Assembly (NCBI RefSeq): GCF_001547895.1
Contig: NZ_AP014627.1
Span: 1,863,501-1,927,500 of the forward strand
DNA length: 64,000 bases
From: Pseudomonas sp. Os17
GTDB lineage: Bacteria; Pseudomonadota; Gammaproteobacteria; Pseudomonadales; Pseudomonadaceae
Reading direction: 5' to 3'
The number at the start of each line of letters is the position of its first letter. The first letter of the stretch is position 1. Positions 27,951 through 37,479 of this stretch are shown in pieces. The position numbers and the translations under genes are program-made. The notes under the pieces were generated by a model. That model did not search any database and was not told the origin of the DNA. It was given only the letters and a program-made list of their open reading frames with translations.

Positions 27951-28739
27951 TTACTCGGCGATCTGCAGCTTGCGCGCTTCGGTGTACACGTAGCGCACTT
28001 TTTCGTACTCGAACGGCGAGTTCAGCTGGCCATAGCGGAAGCTGGTCTGGTAACGCTTGTCGACCCCGCGCAGGACCCAGATTTCCGGATGATTGCTGCT
28101 GACTTCCGAAACGTTGAGGAAGTTGATCGCCGATTCGGTGGTGTAGTCCACCGCCAGCCCCGCGGTGTCCCGCAGGTTCGACGGACCGAGGATCGGCAGC
28201 ACCAGATAGGCCCCCGCGGGCACGCCATAGAAGCCCAGGGTCTGGCCGAAATCTTCGGTTTGGCGCGGCAGGCCCATCTTGGTCGCCGGGTCCCACAGGC
28301 CGGCGACACCGATGGTGGTGTTGAGCAGCAGGCGCGCGGTGGTTTCCATCGAGCGCTGGCCCTTGAACTGCAACAGGCTGTTGACCAGGTTGGGCACGTC
28401 ACCGAGGTTGTTGAAGAAGTTGCTCACTCCGCTGCGCAGGAAGCCCGGTGTCACATAGCGGTAGCCGTCCACCACCGGCAGGAACACCCACTGGTCGAAG
28501 CGGTAGTTGAAGTGGTAGACCCGACGGTTCCAGGACTCCAGCGGGTCGTAGACATTCAGCGCATTGAGGGTTGAACGCTCGAATTCGCGCTGGTCCAGCC
28601 CCGGGTTGAACTTGAGCCTCTTCAACGGCTCGGTGAAGCCGTCGGGATCGGGCGTGACCGGGGTGTTGGCCTTGCTGTTGTCGGCTTGGGCATAGCCTGC
28701 GCAGAACAACGCAGCGATAAGCAGGAGATGTTTAGCCAC
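27951..28739 (-). CDS. mlaA: MlaA/VacJ family protein, outer-membrane lipid asymmetry
   Basis: A 262-residue protein with the MlaA pattern: NVYDPLESWNRRVYHFNYRF, FLRSGVSNFFNNLGDVPNLV, LLLNTTIGVAGLWDPATKMG, TEDFGQTLGFYGVPAGAYLV and LPILGPSNLRDTAGLAVD. MlaA removes misplaced phospholipids from the outer membrane outer leaflet and passes them to MlaC. The preferred start is GTG at 28739, giving VAKHLLLIAALFCAGYAQA as signal peptide. The only Cys (position 13) is preceded by Leu-Phe, a poor lipobox, so cleavage after AQA by signal peptidase I is more likely. It overlaps the upstream hydrolase gene by 8 bp. Confidence 0.88.
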   Translation of the reverse strand: MAKHLLLIAALFCAGYAQADNSKANTPVTPDPDGFTEPLKRLKFNPGLDQREFERSTLNALNVYDPLESWNRRVYHFNYRFDQWVFLPVVDGYRYVTPGFLRSGVSNFFNNLGDVPNLVNSLLQFKGQRSMETTARLLLNTTIGVAGLWDPATKMGLPRQTEDFGQTLGFYGVPAGAYLVLPILGPSNLRDTAGLAVDYTTESAINFLNVSEVSSNHPEIWVLRGVDKRYQTSFRYGQLNSPFEYEKVRYVYTEARKLQIAE

Positions 28740-30030
28740 GGAAGAACTCCAGCATGGCGTCGCTGTTGACGCGGTAGTTGAGGTTGCCGCAATGGCCGCC
28801 ATGGGGGTAGACGGTCAGGCGGTCGCCAAAGGTCTTGCGCAGGAAGCCCAGGTCGCCAGGGCCGAGGATCACGTCGTCGGCGTTGTGCATCACGGCAATC
28901 TTCGGGCTGGCCTTGAGGTAGTCCTGCAGGGCGTAGAGGCTCACCTGGTCGATCAGTTGCAGCAGGCTTCCGCCGTCGGTGCGGGCGCGCCACATGGGGA
29001 TCACCTGCTCGGTCAGGTAGCAGTCGAAGTCGCACTGCAGGGCGCGCTTGAGAAACGGCGTGAGGCTGGTGCCTTCGCGGATCGGGTACTTGGGCGGGGT
29101 GATCAGGCCACGACGGTTGATCAGGTCCGAGGTGAAGGCGATGTCCGCCGCCGAGAAGCGGAAGGAGGTGCCGATCAGCATCGCCATCTGTTCATTGCTC
29201 AAGTGCTGCTTGGACTGCTGGAAGTCATAGAGCAGGGCATCGTTGAGGTCGATATAGCCCTTCTGCTGGAAATAGCGGGTCAGCTTGCCCAGCACCAGTT
29301 CATAGAAGGTGGTGCTGTTGTTGATGCCCTTGACCTCGGTTTGCACCAGCTTGTCGAGGTTGGTGATCGAGGTGTAGAGGTTGACCGGCGGGTTGAGCAG
29401 CAGGACTTTCTTGAAGTTGAAGCTGCGCCGGGTCTCGTCCAGCTTGCTGACGAACGCGGCGTCCAGGGCGCCGAGGCTGTAGCCGGTGAGGTAGAACTCG
29501 GTGATCGGCAGCTTGGGGTGCTGGGCGCGCACGGCCTGCATGACCCGGTACATGTCTTCGGCGTCTTCCTGGGTCACCCCGGGGGTGGCGAAGCGCGAGG
29601 CGGCGCTGATGAAGTCGAAACTGGTGGGCGAGGACAGCTGCACCACGTGGTAGCCGGCCTTGTAGTAGAGCTTCTTCAGGTATTCGTTGAGGCTGCTGTC
29701 ATAGCGCGCCCCGGTGCCGGCGATCAGGAAGATCAGCGGCGCGGCGTGATCCTGGGTGGCGATGCGGTAGGTGAGTTTCTTCACCGCCCAGAAGTTGTCC
29801 GGGAGGATGAACTCGCGTTCCGGGCGCAGGGTCAGGCTGTAGTCCGACTGGCGGATGTCCTCGTTTGCGGGCAGTTCCGGGCGCAACTCCGGCGGCGTGG
29901 TGGCGATGGTGGCTTCGAACGGGTTGGTCAGCGGGTAGCCATAGCTGGCCGGGTCGACATCGACCGCCAGCGCGGACGCACTCAGGATAAGGCCGCCAAG
30001 CAGGGCAGCGAAGCGCAAGGAACGAAGCAT
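28732..30030 (-). CDS. exported alpha/beta-hydrolase fold protein
   Basis: A 432-residue protein with a signal peptide (about 1-22, ending ALA). It has an alpha/beta-hydrolase core: LIFLIAGTGARYDSSLNEYL, the nucleophile elbow TGYSLGALDAAF with Ser, IAVMHNADDVILGPGDLGFL with the acid residue and VYPHGGHCGNLNYRVNS with the likely catalytic His. It could be a periplasmic lipase or esterase. The 8-bp overlap with mlaA suggests a job in envelope lipid handling. The homolog label serine/threonine kinase sometimes seen in databases is not supported by any kinase motif here. Confidence 0.8.
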   Translation of the reverse strand: MLRSLRFAALLGGLILSASALAVDVDPASYGYPLTNPFEATIATTPPELRPELPANEDIRQSDYSLTLRPEREFILPDNFWAVKKLTYRIATQDHAAPLIFLIAGTGARYDSSLNEYLKKLYYKAGYHVVQLSSPTSFDFISAASRFATPGVTQEDAEDMYRVMQAVRAQHPKLPITEFYLTGYSLGALDAAFVSKLDETRRSFNFKKVLLLNPPVNLYTSITNLDKLVQTEVKGINNSTTFYELVLGKLTRYFQQKGYIDLNDALLYDFQQSKQHLSNEQMAMLIGTSFRFSAADIAFTSDLINRRGLITPPKYPIREGTSLTPFLKRALQCDFDCYLTEQVIPMWRARTDGGSLLQLIDQVSLYALQDYLKASPKIAVMHNADDVILGPGDLGFLRKTFGDRLTVYPHGGHCGNLNYRVNSDAMLEFFRG

Positions 30031-30264
30031 GACTGTATCCCTAGAAGGAAGGTGCCGAATGAGGTTTGCAGGCTATGACCACCGCGCTGCTGCCGAAGTG
30101 CCATGGGGTGGCACAAATTTCCCCTGCCGCAGGCGTGTCGAAGGTTGCTGGTAGGCGGACGATACACGTTGCCACTATTTGCTGAACAGTTATCTGTGCG
30201 TCGCCCTTGCCAAGCGTTGGTGGAGGATTATGCTGGGCGCCGTTTTGACTATTCGGAGTGTTCC

Positions 30265-30624
30265 ATGTCTCGCCGCTTGCCCGTGATCGTGCTGCTCATC
30301 GTCCTGCCGTTGTGGCTGGCCGCCAGTTATGGCTTGCGCTACGGCTTTATGGAGGATGCGCGCTGGGTGGGCGCCTGTGTCGAGGAGGCCGCGCGCTGGG
30401 AATGCTCGCTGCGTTCCAGCCTGGGCTGGATGATCCACTTCAAGGTGCTGGGCTGGAGCGCCCTGGGTACCGCGCTGCTGGCATTTGTCCTGCCGGGGCG
30501 CAGCGGCTGGTGGCTGGCGGTGCTGGCGTTGCTGGCCGGCATTCCGGCCCTGGCGTTGTACAACACCACCTTGGCGGTGTTCGCGGTGGTGATTGGTGCA
30601 TTGCGTCTGGTGCGGGCTGCGTGA
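30265..30624 (+). CDS. small inner-membrane protein, function unknown
   Basis: A 119-residue protein with about four hydrophobic segments (about 5-22, 55-75, 79-95 and 96-115). A short Cys-containing loop reads DARWVGACVEEAARWECSLR, and its two Cys could form a periplasmic disulfide. I do not recognise the family. It stands alone between a divergent hydrolase gene and the convergent GH17 gene. The ATG at 30265 is preferred; the longer frame upstream looks non-coding. Confidence 0.7.
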   Translation: MSRRLPVIVLLIVLPLWLAASYGLRYGFMEDARWVGACVEEAARWECSLRSSLGWMIHFKVLGWSALGTALLAFVLPGRSGWWLAVLALLAGIPALALYNTTLAVFAVVIGALRLVRAA

Positions 30625-30681
30625 TCCTGAAGTGGCGGCCGCGGGCGCAATCCAGGCGTCCCGCGGCCAACAGGCCAAGAT

Positions 30682-32235
30682 TCAGGCGAGACGGGCCCTG
30701 AGGCTGCGCCACAGCGCGGCCACCATCAGCAGGCTGACCAGGGCCCAGCCCCAGGCCTGTTGGTTGGCCAGGCCTTCCTGGTACAGCTGGGGAGCGATGC
30801 CGGCACCCAGGATAAAGGTCAGCAGGGCAATTTCGCGGCGCGGGACGCGGACCGGGCGGCACAGGTAGACCAGCGCCGGCAGCACCAGGGCCGCGCTGGG
30901 GAAGCTGCGGTAGCGTGGGTCGAACACCAGTTCCAGCATCATGACTGCAGCGGCGAAGCCCGCTGCCGCCAGAAGCCAGCCGGCCCGTTGTTCCAGGGCG
31001 TTGAAGGCCCGTTGGCGCCAGCCTTGGCGAGGGCTCAGTGTCAGTGCGGCGTGGCTCAGAACCAGCAGGTTCAGGCCCAGCAGCAAGGCGGCCCACACCC
31101 ACTCCCCGGTGAAACGGCTGGTGACCCGTGCCAGTTCGGCCCAGGTGCCGATGGCGCAGGCCGCCAGCGCCCCCAGTAGCGGCAGCAGCAGTGCCGCGCG
31201 CCGGGTCCGGACCGGTCCGCCCAGCACCAGGGTGCCGAGGAAGATCACGCCGCCCACGCCCAGCCACAGCGGCCAGTAAGGCAGGTTGGAAACCGGGCCG
31301 GCGAGGATGCCCTTGTCCTGGCGATCGGCGTCGAACAGTCCCCAGTAGCCGCCCACCGCACCTTCGCTGGCGCGTTTCCAGGGTTGGTCGAAGGCTTCGA
31401 TCAAGTTGTAGTGCCAGCCGTTGTGCTCTGCCAGGGCCACGAAGCCGCGAATGAACTTGGCTTCGTTGACCCGGCTCGGCACTGCGGTTTCGCGCTGGCG
31501 GCCTTCGCTGGGCCAGCCGGTTTCACCGATCAGCACGTCCTTGGGGGCGAAACGGTTGCCGAACACCTGGCGCACCTCGGCCACGTGGTTGAGGGCGGCG
31601 TCGATGTTCGATGGATCGTCTTCCCAATAGGGCAGCAGGTGGATGGTGAGGAAGTCCACCGCCGGGGCGATTTCCGGGTGCTTGAGCCAGAACTCCCAGA
31701 CGTCGGCGTAGGTCACCGGCTGCTTGACCCCGGCCTTGACCTTGAGAATCAGCCGCGCCAGTTGGGCGCCGGTGACTTCCTTGCGCAGCAGGGCTTCGTT
31801 GCCGACGATCACCGCGCTGACCACGTCCGGGTTGGCGTTGGCCGAGGCGATCAGCAGGTCGACTTCTTTTTCGGTGTCCACCGGGTTGCTGTTGACCCAG
31901 GCGCCGATCATCAGCTTCAGGCCGTGCTTGCGCGCCAGCTCGGGCAGGGCTTCGAGTCCGGTCATGGAGTAGGTGCGGATGCATTCGAACCGTGTGGCCA
32001 GCAGCGCCAGGTCGGCATCCATGCGCTCGGGGCGCAGTGCGAACGGCTGGTCGAAGGGCGACTGATCCTTGTCGAACGGCGTGTAGGACGCACATTGCAG
32101 TTTGTGGCTGGCGCTGGCGACGTCGGGCAGATGCACTGGCTGGCCAAGGCCGTACCAGTAGCCGCAAAGGGCCAGCAGGCCGATCAGGCAGGCAAACAGA
32201 TAAGCAGGGAAGGGGAAGCGGGCGGAGGCGGACAT
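30682..32235 (-). CDS. membrane-anchored glycoside hydrolase family 17 protein (beta-glucan)
   Basis: A 517-residue protein. An N-terminal membrane segment (about 9-28) is followed by a GH17-like TIM barrel (about 45-310) with the two catalytic glutamates in VIVGNEALLRKE and LIGETGWPSEGRQRE. About six C-terminal membrane segments follow (from about 325). This architecture is seen in Pseudomonas proteins linked to periplasmic or extracellular beta-glucan synthesis or remodelling. The glucosyltransferase partner is not adjacent. The start MSASARFPFPAYL is preferred to a longer frame. Confidence 0.85.
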   Translation of the reverse strand: MSASARFPFPAYLFACLIGLLALCGYWYGLGQPVHLPDVASASHKLQCASYTPFDKDQSPFDQPFALRPERMDADLALLATRFECIRTYSMTGLEALPELARKHGLKLMIGAWVNSNPVDTEKEVDLLIASANANPDVVSAVIVGNEALLRKEVTGAQLARLILKVKAGVKQPVTYADVWEFWLKHPEIAPAVDFLTIHLLPYWEDDPSNIDAALNHVAEVRQVFGNRFAPKDVLIGETGWPSEGRQRETAVPSRVNEAKFIRGFVALAEHNGWHYNLIEAFDQPWKRASEGAVGGYWGLFDADRQDKGILAGPVSNLPYWPLWLGVGGVIFLGTLVLGGPVRTRRAALLLPLLGALAACAIGTWAELARVTSRFTGEWVWAALLLGLNLLVLSHAALTLSPRQGWRQRAFNALEQRAGWLLAAAGFAAAVMMLELVFDPRYRSFPSAALVLPALVYLCRPVRVPRREIALLTFILGAGIAPQLYQEGLANQQAWGWALVSLLMVAALWRSLRARLA

Positions 32236-32565
32236 GGTCAGGCCATAGCAGAACAAAGCCCGGCATCTTACCCGTATTTGTCCGGGGCTTGGTGGTCGGC
32301 ATGCTGTAGCCATGCAAAGTTCGGGCGGGCCTGCGGCATGGGATCGGCGGCGGGCCGGTTAATGGCTATCTGATGTCGTTGCTGGTTGTCTTGAGGTCGC
32401 AGACAGAGCAGGTCGCGGGCGAAGGCAGGTTGATGATCGAAGCATCAGTACTCCGCTGATGATCGAACGCGTTCGCGGTGAGGCGTGATGGGGGCGCTGT
32501 GCACCATAACCATACGTTGACGTGCCTGGCAGCCGCCTGGCACTGCACTATTCGGGGAAGTAACG
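32236..32565. other. 330-bp divergent intergenic region between the GH17 and betaine-binding genes
   Basis: No credible ORF. The 11-bp direct repeat TGATGATCGAA occurs at 32431-32441 and 32457-32467, 26 bp apart (start to start), about 100-135 bp upstream of the betaine-binding protein gene. It could be a tandem activator site. No clear sigma70 promoter is evident. Confidence 0.45.
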
Positions 32566-33417
32566 ATGAAGATGCGACGACTCTTAGGCGCAGGTGCCGC
32601 ACTGGTACTTGCCATCAGCTCCACTCTGGCCAGTGCCGACAGCAAGACCCTGAGCATCGGCTACGTCGACGGCTGGTCCGACAGCGTGGCGACCACCTAT
32701 GTGGCCGCGGAGGTGATCAAGCAAAAGCTCGGTTATGACGTCAAGCTGCAAGCGGTTGCGACTGGGATCATGTGGCAGGGCGTGGCCACCGGCAAGCTCG
32801 ATGCCATGCTCTCGGCCTGGTTGCCGGTGACTCATGGTGAGTACTGGGCCAAGAACAAGGACAAGGTGGTGGACTATGGCCCCAACTTCAAGGACGCCAA
32901 GATCGGTCTGATCGTGCCCGAGTACGTCAAGGCCAAGACCATCGACGACCTCAAGACCGACACCAGCTTCAAGAACAAGATCGTTGGCATCGACGCCGGG
33001 TCCGGGGTGATGCTCAAGACGGATCAGGCGATCAAGGACTACGGCCTGGACTACAAGCTGCAGGCCAGTTCCGGTGCGGCGATGATCGCCGAGCTGACAC
33101 GTGCCGAGGAAAAGCAGGAGTCCATCGCCGTGACGGGCTGGGTGCCGCACTGGATGTTCGCCAAGTGGAAGCTGCGTTTCCTTGAAGACCCGAAAGGCGT
33201 CTACGGCGCTGCTGAAACCGTCAACAGCATCGGCAGCAAGGGGCTGGAGAAGAAGGCGCCGGAAGTGGCGGCGTTCCTGAAGAAGTTCCAGTGGGCGTCC
33301 AAGGATGAAATCGGTCAGGTCATGCTGGCCATTCAAGACGGCGCAAAACCGGAGGCAGCGGCCAAGGACTGGGTTGGCAAGCACCCGGAACGCGTTGCCG
33401 AGTGGACGGCTAAATAG
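32566..33417 (+). CDS. glycine betaine/choline-type ABC transporter substrate-binding protein
   Basis: A 283-residue periplasmic OpuAC-type binding protein with a signal peptide (about 1-24, ending ASA). It has LSIGYVDGWSDSVATTYVAA, TGIMWQGVATGKLDAMLSAW and a Trp-rich pocket LSAWLPVTHGEYWAKN, with VTGWVPHWMFAKWKLRFLED later. Aromatic residues of this type bind quaternary amines. No permease or ATPase gene is next to it, so it likely feeds a transporter encoded elsewhere. A strong terminator follows. Confidence 0.9.
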   Translation: MKMRRLLGAGAALVLAISSTLASADSKTLSIGYVDGWSDSVATTYVAAEVIKQKLGYDVKLQAVATGIMWQGVATGKLDAMLSAWLPVTHGEYWAKNKDKVVDYGPNFKDAKIGLIVPEYVKAKTIDDLKTDTSFKNKIVGIDAGSGVMLKTDQAIKDYGLDYKLQASSGAAMIAELTRAEEKQESIAVTGWVPHWMFAKWKLRFLEDPKGVYGAAETVNSIGSKGLEKKAPEVAAFLKKFQWASKDEIGQVMLAIQDGAKPEAAAKDWVGKHPERVAEWTAK

Positions 33418-33445
33418 CCGCCAGGCGTCTAGATAGAGGGTCCCG

Positions 33446-33485
33446 GGGCCGCCCGCTGCTTGCAGCGGGCGGCCCTTGTTTTTTT
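33446..33485 (+). terminator. intrinsic terminator after the betaine-binding gene
   Basis: GGGCCGCCCGCTGC, a TT loop and GCAGCGGGCGGCCC form a 14-bp perfect stem. It is followed by TTGTTTTTTT. Confidence 0.92.
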
Positions 33486-33571
33486 CGCGGGGAAAATTGG
33501 CGAGCTGGCTAATGTCGTTCTAATACTAAGGTCGTCTGGAACCTGCTCCATAGCCGCATAGAGTGGACGAA

Positions 33572-33832
33572 GGTCTGTTGACGCTTGGTGGCGAGCCGCG
33601 TTGCTGGGCCAGCTTGTGCGAGGCAAGGCGCGGGATGCTGCCAATGGTTATTCCCTTGGCAAATCCCGCAACGCAGCCTCGCGCAAGTTGGCACGCAACC
33701 GAAGGGACGGGGTCCACTTGGTGCAGGGCTGCGTTTCTCGGAGCTTATTTGGAACAACCAAACTGCGCTCCTCGCGCCTTGCCCTGCACCAAGTGGATCA
33801 CCGTCGCGGTCGTCACCAAGCGCCAACAGACC
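33572..33832. repeat. 261-bp element of nested inverted repeats (MITE-like or structured RNA)
   Basis: The outer arms are 33572-33599 (GGTCTGTTGACGCTTGGTGG...) and 33805-33832, whose reverse complement is GGTCTGTTGGCGCTTGGTGA.... They differ at only a few positions. Inside lie two further foldbacks. One pairs 33599-33636 with 33663-33699 (GTTGC..., GCGAGGC..., GGGAT). The other pairs 33711-33729 with 33781-33799 (GTCCACTTGGTGCAGGGC against its complement). The shape is an outer stem with two hairpins. No transposase ORF is present. Confidence 0.7.
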
Positions 33833-33872
33833 CTAGGTTCCACCTAAAATCTGTGCTGCGAGGATAAAAACA

Positions 33873-34184
33873 ATGAACGACAGCATTTACCTCTCGATTC
33901 AAAACAGCCCGCGTTTCAAGGAGCTGGTCAGCAAGCGAGAGCGGTTCGCCTGGATTCTCTCGGCGATCATGCTTGGGCTTTACTCGGGTTTCATCCTGTT
34001 GATCGCCTATGGGCCCCAGATCCTGGGCGCCAAACTCAGTCCGACGTCATCCATCACCTGGGGTATTCCCATTGGTGTCGGCTTGATTGTCTCGGCCTTC
34101 GTCCTGACGGCCATCTATGTGCGACGCGCCAACGGTGAGTTCGACGAGCTGAACAACGCGATCCTGAAGGAGGCTCAGCAATGA
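33873..34184 (+). CDS. DUF485 family membrane protein (YjcH-like), partner of ActP
   Basis: A 103-residue protein with two membrane helices (about 28-48 and 62-85). The DUF485 pattern is visible: [20 protein letters not shown] at the N-terminus and [20 protein letters not shown] at the C-terminus. In many proteobacteria the gene directly precedes actP. Here it overlaps actP by 4 bp (ATGA), so the two are co-expressed. The exact role in acetate uptake is not established. Confidence 0.93.
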   Translation: MNDSIYLSIQNSPRFKELVSKRERFAWILSAIMLGLYSGFILLIAYGPQILGAKLSPTSSITWGIPIGVGLIVSAFVLTAIYVRRANGEFDELNNAILKEAQQ

Positions 34185-35839
34185 TCCGACGTCTATTCGC
34201 AGCACTCGGTCTTGCCGCTTTCGCTCCCGCCCTCTGGGCCGCAGACGCTTTGACAGGCGAAGTCCACAAGCAACCCCTCAACGTTTCGGCGATTGCCATG
34301 TTCGTGGTGTTCGTCGGGGCTACGTTGTGCATCACCTACTGGGCCTCCAAGCGCAACAAGTCGGCTGCCGACTATTACGCGGCGGGCGGCAAGATCACCG
34401 GCTTCCAGAATGGCCTGGCGATTGCCGGTGACTACATGTCCGCGGCGTCCTTCCTGGGGATTTCCGCCCTGGTGTTCACTTCCGGCTATGACGGCCTGAT
34501 CTACTCCATCGGCTTCCTGGTGGGCTGGCCGATCATTCTGTTCCTGATCGCCGAGCGCCTGCGCAACCTGGGCAAGTACACCTTTGCCGACGTGGCGTCC
34601 TACCGCCTCGGGCAGACCCAGATCCGTACCCTGTCGGCCTGCGGCTCGCTGGTGGTGGTGGCGTTCTACCTGATCGCGCAGATGGTGGGTGCAGGCAAGC
34701 TGATCCAGCTGCTGTTCGGCCTCGACTACCACGTGGCGGTGATTCTGGTGGGGATCCTGATGTGCCTGTATGTGCTGTTCGGCGGCATGCTGGCCACCAC
34801 TTGGGTGCAGATCATCAAGGCGGTGCTGCTGTTGTCCGGCGCGTCCTTCATGGCGCTGATGGTGATGAAGCACGTCAACTTCGACTTCAATACCCTGTTC
34901 TCCGAGGCGATCAAGGTTCACCCCAAAGGTGAGGCGATCATGAGCCCGGGCGGCCTGGTGAAGGATCCGATCTCGGCCTTCTCCCTGGGTCTGGCGCTGA
35001 TGTTCGGTACCGCCGGCCTGCCGCACATCCTCATGCGCTTCTTCACCGTGAGCGATGCCAAGGAAGCCCGCAAGAGCGTGCTCTACGCCACTGGTTTCAT
35101 CGGCTACTTCTACATCCTGACCTTCATCATCGGCTTTGGCGCGATCCTGCTGGTGAGCACCAATCCGGCCTTCAAGGATGCGGCGGGTGCCTTGCTCGGC
35201 GGTAACAACATGGCGGCGGTGCACCTGGCCAATGCGGTGGGTGGCAGCGTGTTCCTCGGCTTCATCTCGGCAGTGGCCTTCGCCACCATCCTGGCGGTTG
35301 TGGCGGGTCTGACCCTGGCGGGCGCCTCGGCGGTGTCCCACGACCTGTATGCCAGCGTGATCAAGAAGGGCAAGGCCAACGAGAAGGACGAGATCCGCGT
35401 TTCCAAGATCACTACCGTGGCCTTGGGTGTGCTGGCCATCGGCCTGGGCATTCTCTTCGAAAGCCAGAACATCGCGTTCATGGTGGGCCTGGCGTTCTCC
35501 ATCGCCGCCAGCTGCAACTTCCCGGTACTGCTGCTTTCCATGTACTGGAAGAAGCTCACCACCCGCGGCGCCATGGTTGGTGGCTGGCTGGGCCTGGTCA
35601 GTGCGGTGGCGCTGATGGTCCTCGGTCCAACCATCTGGGTGCAGATCCTGCATCACGAGAAGGCGATCTTCCCGTATGAGTACCCGGCGCTGTTCTCGAT
35701 GATCATCGCCTTCATCGGTATCTGGTTCTTCTCCATCACCGACAAGTCGGCTTCGGCAGTCAACGAGCGGGCCCTGTTCTTCCCGCAGTTCGTGCGTTCG
35801 CAGACCGGTCTGGGTGCCAGTGGGGCGGTGTCGCACTAA
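34181..35839 (+). CDS. actP: cation/acetate symporter ActP
   Basis: A 552-residue sodium:solute symporter with about 13-14 membrane helices and a cleavable-looking N-terminus ([13 protein letters not shown]). The SSS motifs include [57 protein letters not shown] and [16 protein letters not shown]. It takes up acetate and related short acids such as glycolate and pyruvate with Na+ or H+. Its location between glyoxylate assimilation and TCA genes fits two-carbon metabolism. A terminator follows at 35886-35917. Confidence 0.95.
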   Translation: MIRRLFAALGLAAFAPALWAADALTGEVHKQPLNVSAIAMFVVFVGATLCITYWASKRNKSAADYYAAGGKITGFQNGLAIAGDYMSAASFLGISALVFTSGYDGLIYSIGFLVGWPIILFLIAERLRNLGKYTFADVASYRLGQTQIRTLSACGSLVVVAFYLIAQMVGAGKLIQLLFGLDYHVAVILVGILMCLYVLFGGMLATTWVQIIKAVLLLSGASFMALMVMKHVNFDFNTLFSEAIKVHPKGEAIMSPGGLVKDPISAFSLGLALMFGTAGLPHILMRFFTVSDAKEARKSVLYATGFIGYFYILTFIIGFGAILLVSTNPAFKDAAGALLGGNNMAAVHLANAVGGSVFLGFISAVAFATILAVVAGLTLAGASAVSHDLYASVIKKGKANEKDEIRVSKITTVALGVLAIGLGILFESQNIAFMVGLAFSIAASCNFPVLLLSMYWKKLTTRGAMVGGWLGLVSAVALMVLGPTIWVQILHHEKAIFPYEYPALFSMIIAFIGIWFFSITDKSASAVNERALFFPQFVRSQTGLGASGAVSH

Positions 35840-35885
35840 GCGAGAGGGTGGCATCGGCTTCTATATAGAAGCTGCGTAATGGCGA

Positions 35886-35917
35886 AATGCCTCGGTCGAG
35901 AGACCGGGGCATTTTTG
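35886..35917 (+). terminator. intrinsic terminator after actP
   Basis: ATGCCTCGGTC, a GAGA loop and GACCGGGGCAT form a stem with one mismatch, followed by TTTTTG. Confidence 0.85.
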
Positions 35918-35949
35918 TGTCCGCTCGTCCTGTACTACTGGCGCGGAGT

Positions 35950-36060
35950 TCGGGCGCAGGGTCGTAGGTGCGGGCTTGCCAGGCAAAGCGTATTTGAGGG
36001 GGGGAGGGAGTGCGGGGCTCTTCACCGGCAAACCGGGTACTGCGCTGTGTAGGGAGGGGA
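35950..36060. repeat. degenerate REP-like sequence between actP and gltA
   Basis: Contains GCGGGCTTGCC and, about 70 bp on, TTCACCGGCAAACCGG. These resemble diverged halves of the Pseudomonas REP pair in opposite orientation. No ORF. Confidence 0.4.
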
Positions 36061-36070
36061 GGGCAGAAAC

Positions 36071-36101
36071 AAATACGACCTCTGTTAGAGGCCGTATTCG
36101 G
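36071..36101 (-). terminator. intrinsic terminator of gltA
   Basis: Read on the minus strand, GAATACGGCCTCT, AAC and AGAGGTCGTATT form a stem followed by TGTTTCT. It starts about 30 bp after the gltA stop codon. Confidence 0.7.
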
Positions 36102-36131
36102 TGCAGCTAAGACGTGTGCGCAAGGCGGGTC

Positions 36132-37421
36132 TTATTTGCGGTCTTCCAGCTTGGTGATGTCGCGCGACTCGTAGCCGGTGTACAGCTGACGTGGACGGCC
36201 GATCTTGTAAGGGCTGGAGAGCATTTCTTTCCAGTGGGAGATCCAGCCGACGGTCCGCGCCAGGGCGAAGATCACGGTGAACATGCTGGTTGGAATGCCG
36301 ATCGCCTTGAGGATGATCCCCGAGTAGAAGTCGACGTTCGGGTACAAGGAGCGTTCGATGAAGTACGGATCGGTCAGGGCGATCTCTTCCAGGCGCATCG
36401 CCAGTTCGAGCTGAGGATCGTTGTTGATGCCGAGCTCTTTCAGGACTTCGTCGCAGGTCTGCTTCATCACGGTGGCGCGCGGGTCGCGGTTTTTATACAC
36501 GCGGTGACCGAAGCCCATGAGTTTGAACGGATCGTTCTTGTCCTTGGCCTTGGCGATGAACTTGTCGATGTTCGATACATCGCCAATTTCGTCGAGCATG
36601 GTCAGTACAGCTTCGTTGGCACCGCCGTGGGCAGGGCCCCAGAGCGCGGCGATACCGGCAGCGATACAGGCGAACGGGTTGGCGCCCGAAGAGCCGGCCA
36701 GGCGCACGGTGGAGGTCGAGGCGTTCTGTTCGTGGTCGGCGTGGAGGATGAAGATCCGGTCCATTGCCTTGGCCAGTACCGGGCTGATCGGTTTGATCTC
36801 GCACGGGGTGTTGAACATCATGTGCAGGAAGTTTTCCGCGTACGACAGGTCGTTGCGCGGATACATCATCGGCTGGCCCATGGAGTACTTGTAAACCATC
36901 GCAGCCAGGGTCGGCATCTTGGCGACCAGGCGCACGGCGGAAATTTCGCGGTGCTGCGGGTTATTGATGTCCAGGGAGTCGTGGTAGAACGCCGACAGGG
37001 CGCCGACTACGCCACACATCACCGCCATCGGGTGAGCGTCGCGGCGGAAGCCGTTGAAGAAGCTCTTCAGCTGCTCGTGAACCATGGTGTGGTTCTTTAC
37101 GGTGCTGACGAACTGAGCCTTTTGTTCGGCGGTGGGCAGTTCACCGTTGAGCAGCAGGTAGCAGGTTTCCAGATAGTCCGACTTTTCAGCCAGTTGTTCG
37201 ATCGGGTAGCCGCGATGCAGCAGAATGCCGTTGTCGCCGTCGATGTAGGTGATTTTCGACTCGCAGGAGGCGGTCGACATGAAACCCGGGTCAAAAGTGA
37301 AGCGGCCCGTGGCCGTCAGGCCCCGAACATCGATTACATCGGGACCAACGGTGCCGGTTAAAATGGGCAGCTCGACGGGGGCTGCGCCCTCGATGATCAA
37401 CTGCGCTTTTTTGTCAGCCAT
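36132..37421 (-). CDS. gltA: citrate synthase
   Basis: A 429-residue enzyme of the NADH-sensitive type II family. Conserved regions include [57 protein letters not shown] with the catalytic His, and [13 protein letters not shown]. It condenses oxaloacetate and acetyl-CoA. A strong Shine-Dalgarno AGGAGG lies 5 bp before the ATG at 37421, and a near-consensus sigma70 promoter lies upstream. It diverges from the sdh-suc run. Confidence 0.98.
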   Translation of the reverse strand: MADKKAQLIIEGAAPVELPILTGTVGPDVIDVRGLTATGRFTFDPGFMSTASCESKITYIDGDNGILLHRGYPIEQLAEKSDYLETCYLLLNGELPTAEQKAQFVSTVKNHTMVHEQLKSFFNGFRRDAHPMAVMCGVVGALSAFYHDSLDINNPQHREISAVRLVAKMPTLAAMVYKYSMGQPMMYPRNDLSYAENFLHMMFNTPCEIKPISPVLAKAMDRIFILHADHEQNASTSTVRLAGSSGANPFACIAAGIAALWGPAHGGANEAVLTMLDEIGDVSNIDKFIAKAKDKNDPFKLMGFGHRVYKNRDPRATVMKQTCDEVLKELGINNDPQLELAMRLEEIALTDPYFIERSLYPNVDFYSGIILKAIGIPTSMFTVIFALARTVGWISHWKEMLSSPYKIGRPRQLYTGYESRDITKLEDRK

Positions 37422-37479
37422 GTGGCCTCCTATTTATGCTTGAAATCATCAGACAGACCCCCCACGCAGGGCCCGCACC

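Larger units (their letters stand above)
33418..33872. other. 455-bp intergenic region with a terminator and a nested inverted-repeat element
   Basis: Contains the terminator of the betaine-binding gene (33446-33485) and a 261-bp structure of nested inverted repeats (33572-33832). Then there are 40 bp before the DUF485 gene. Short ORFs inside are shadows of the palindromes and show no coding signature. Confidence 0.7.

Noticed and set aside
33509..33867. Several overlapping short ORFs between 33509 and 33867
   Set aside because: They lie in nested palindromes and appear on both strands with similar lengths, as expected from inverted repeats rather than coding.
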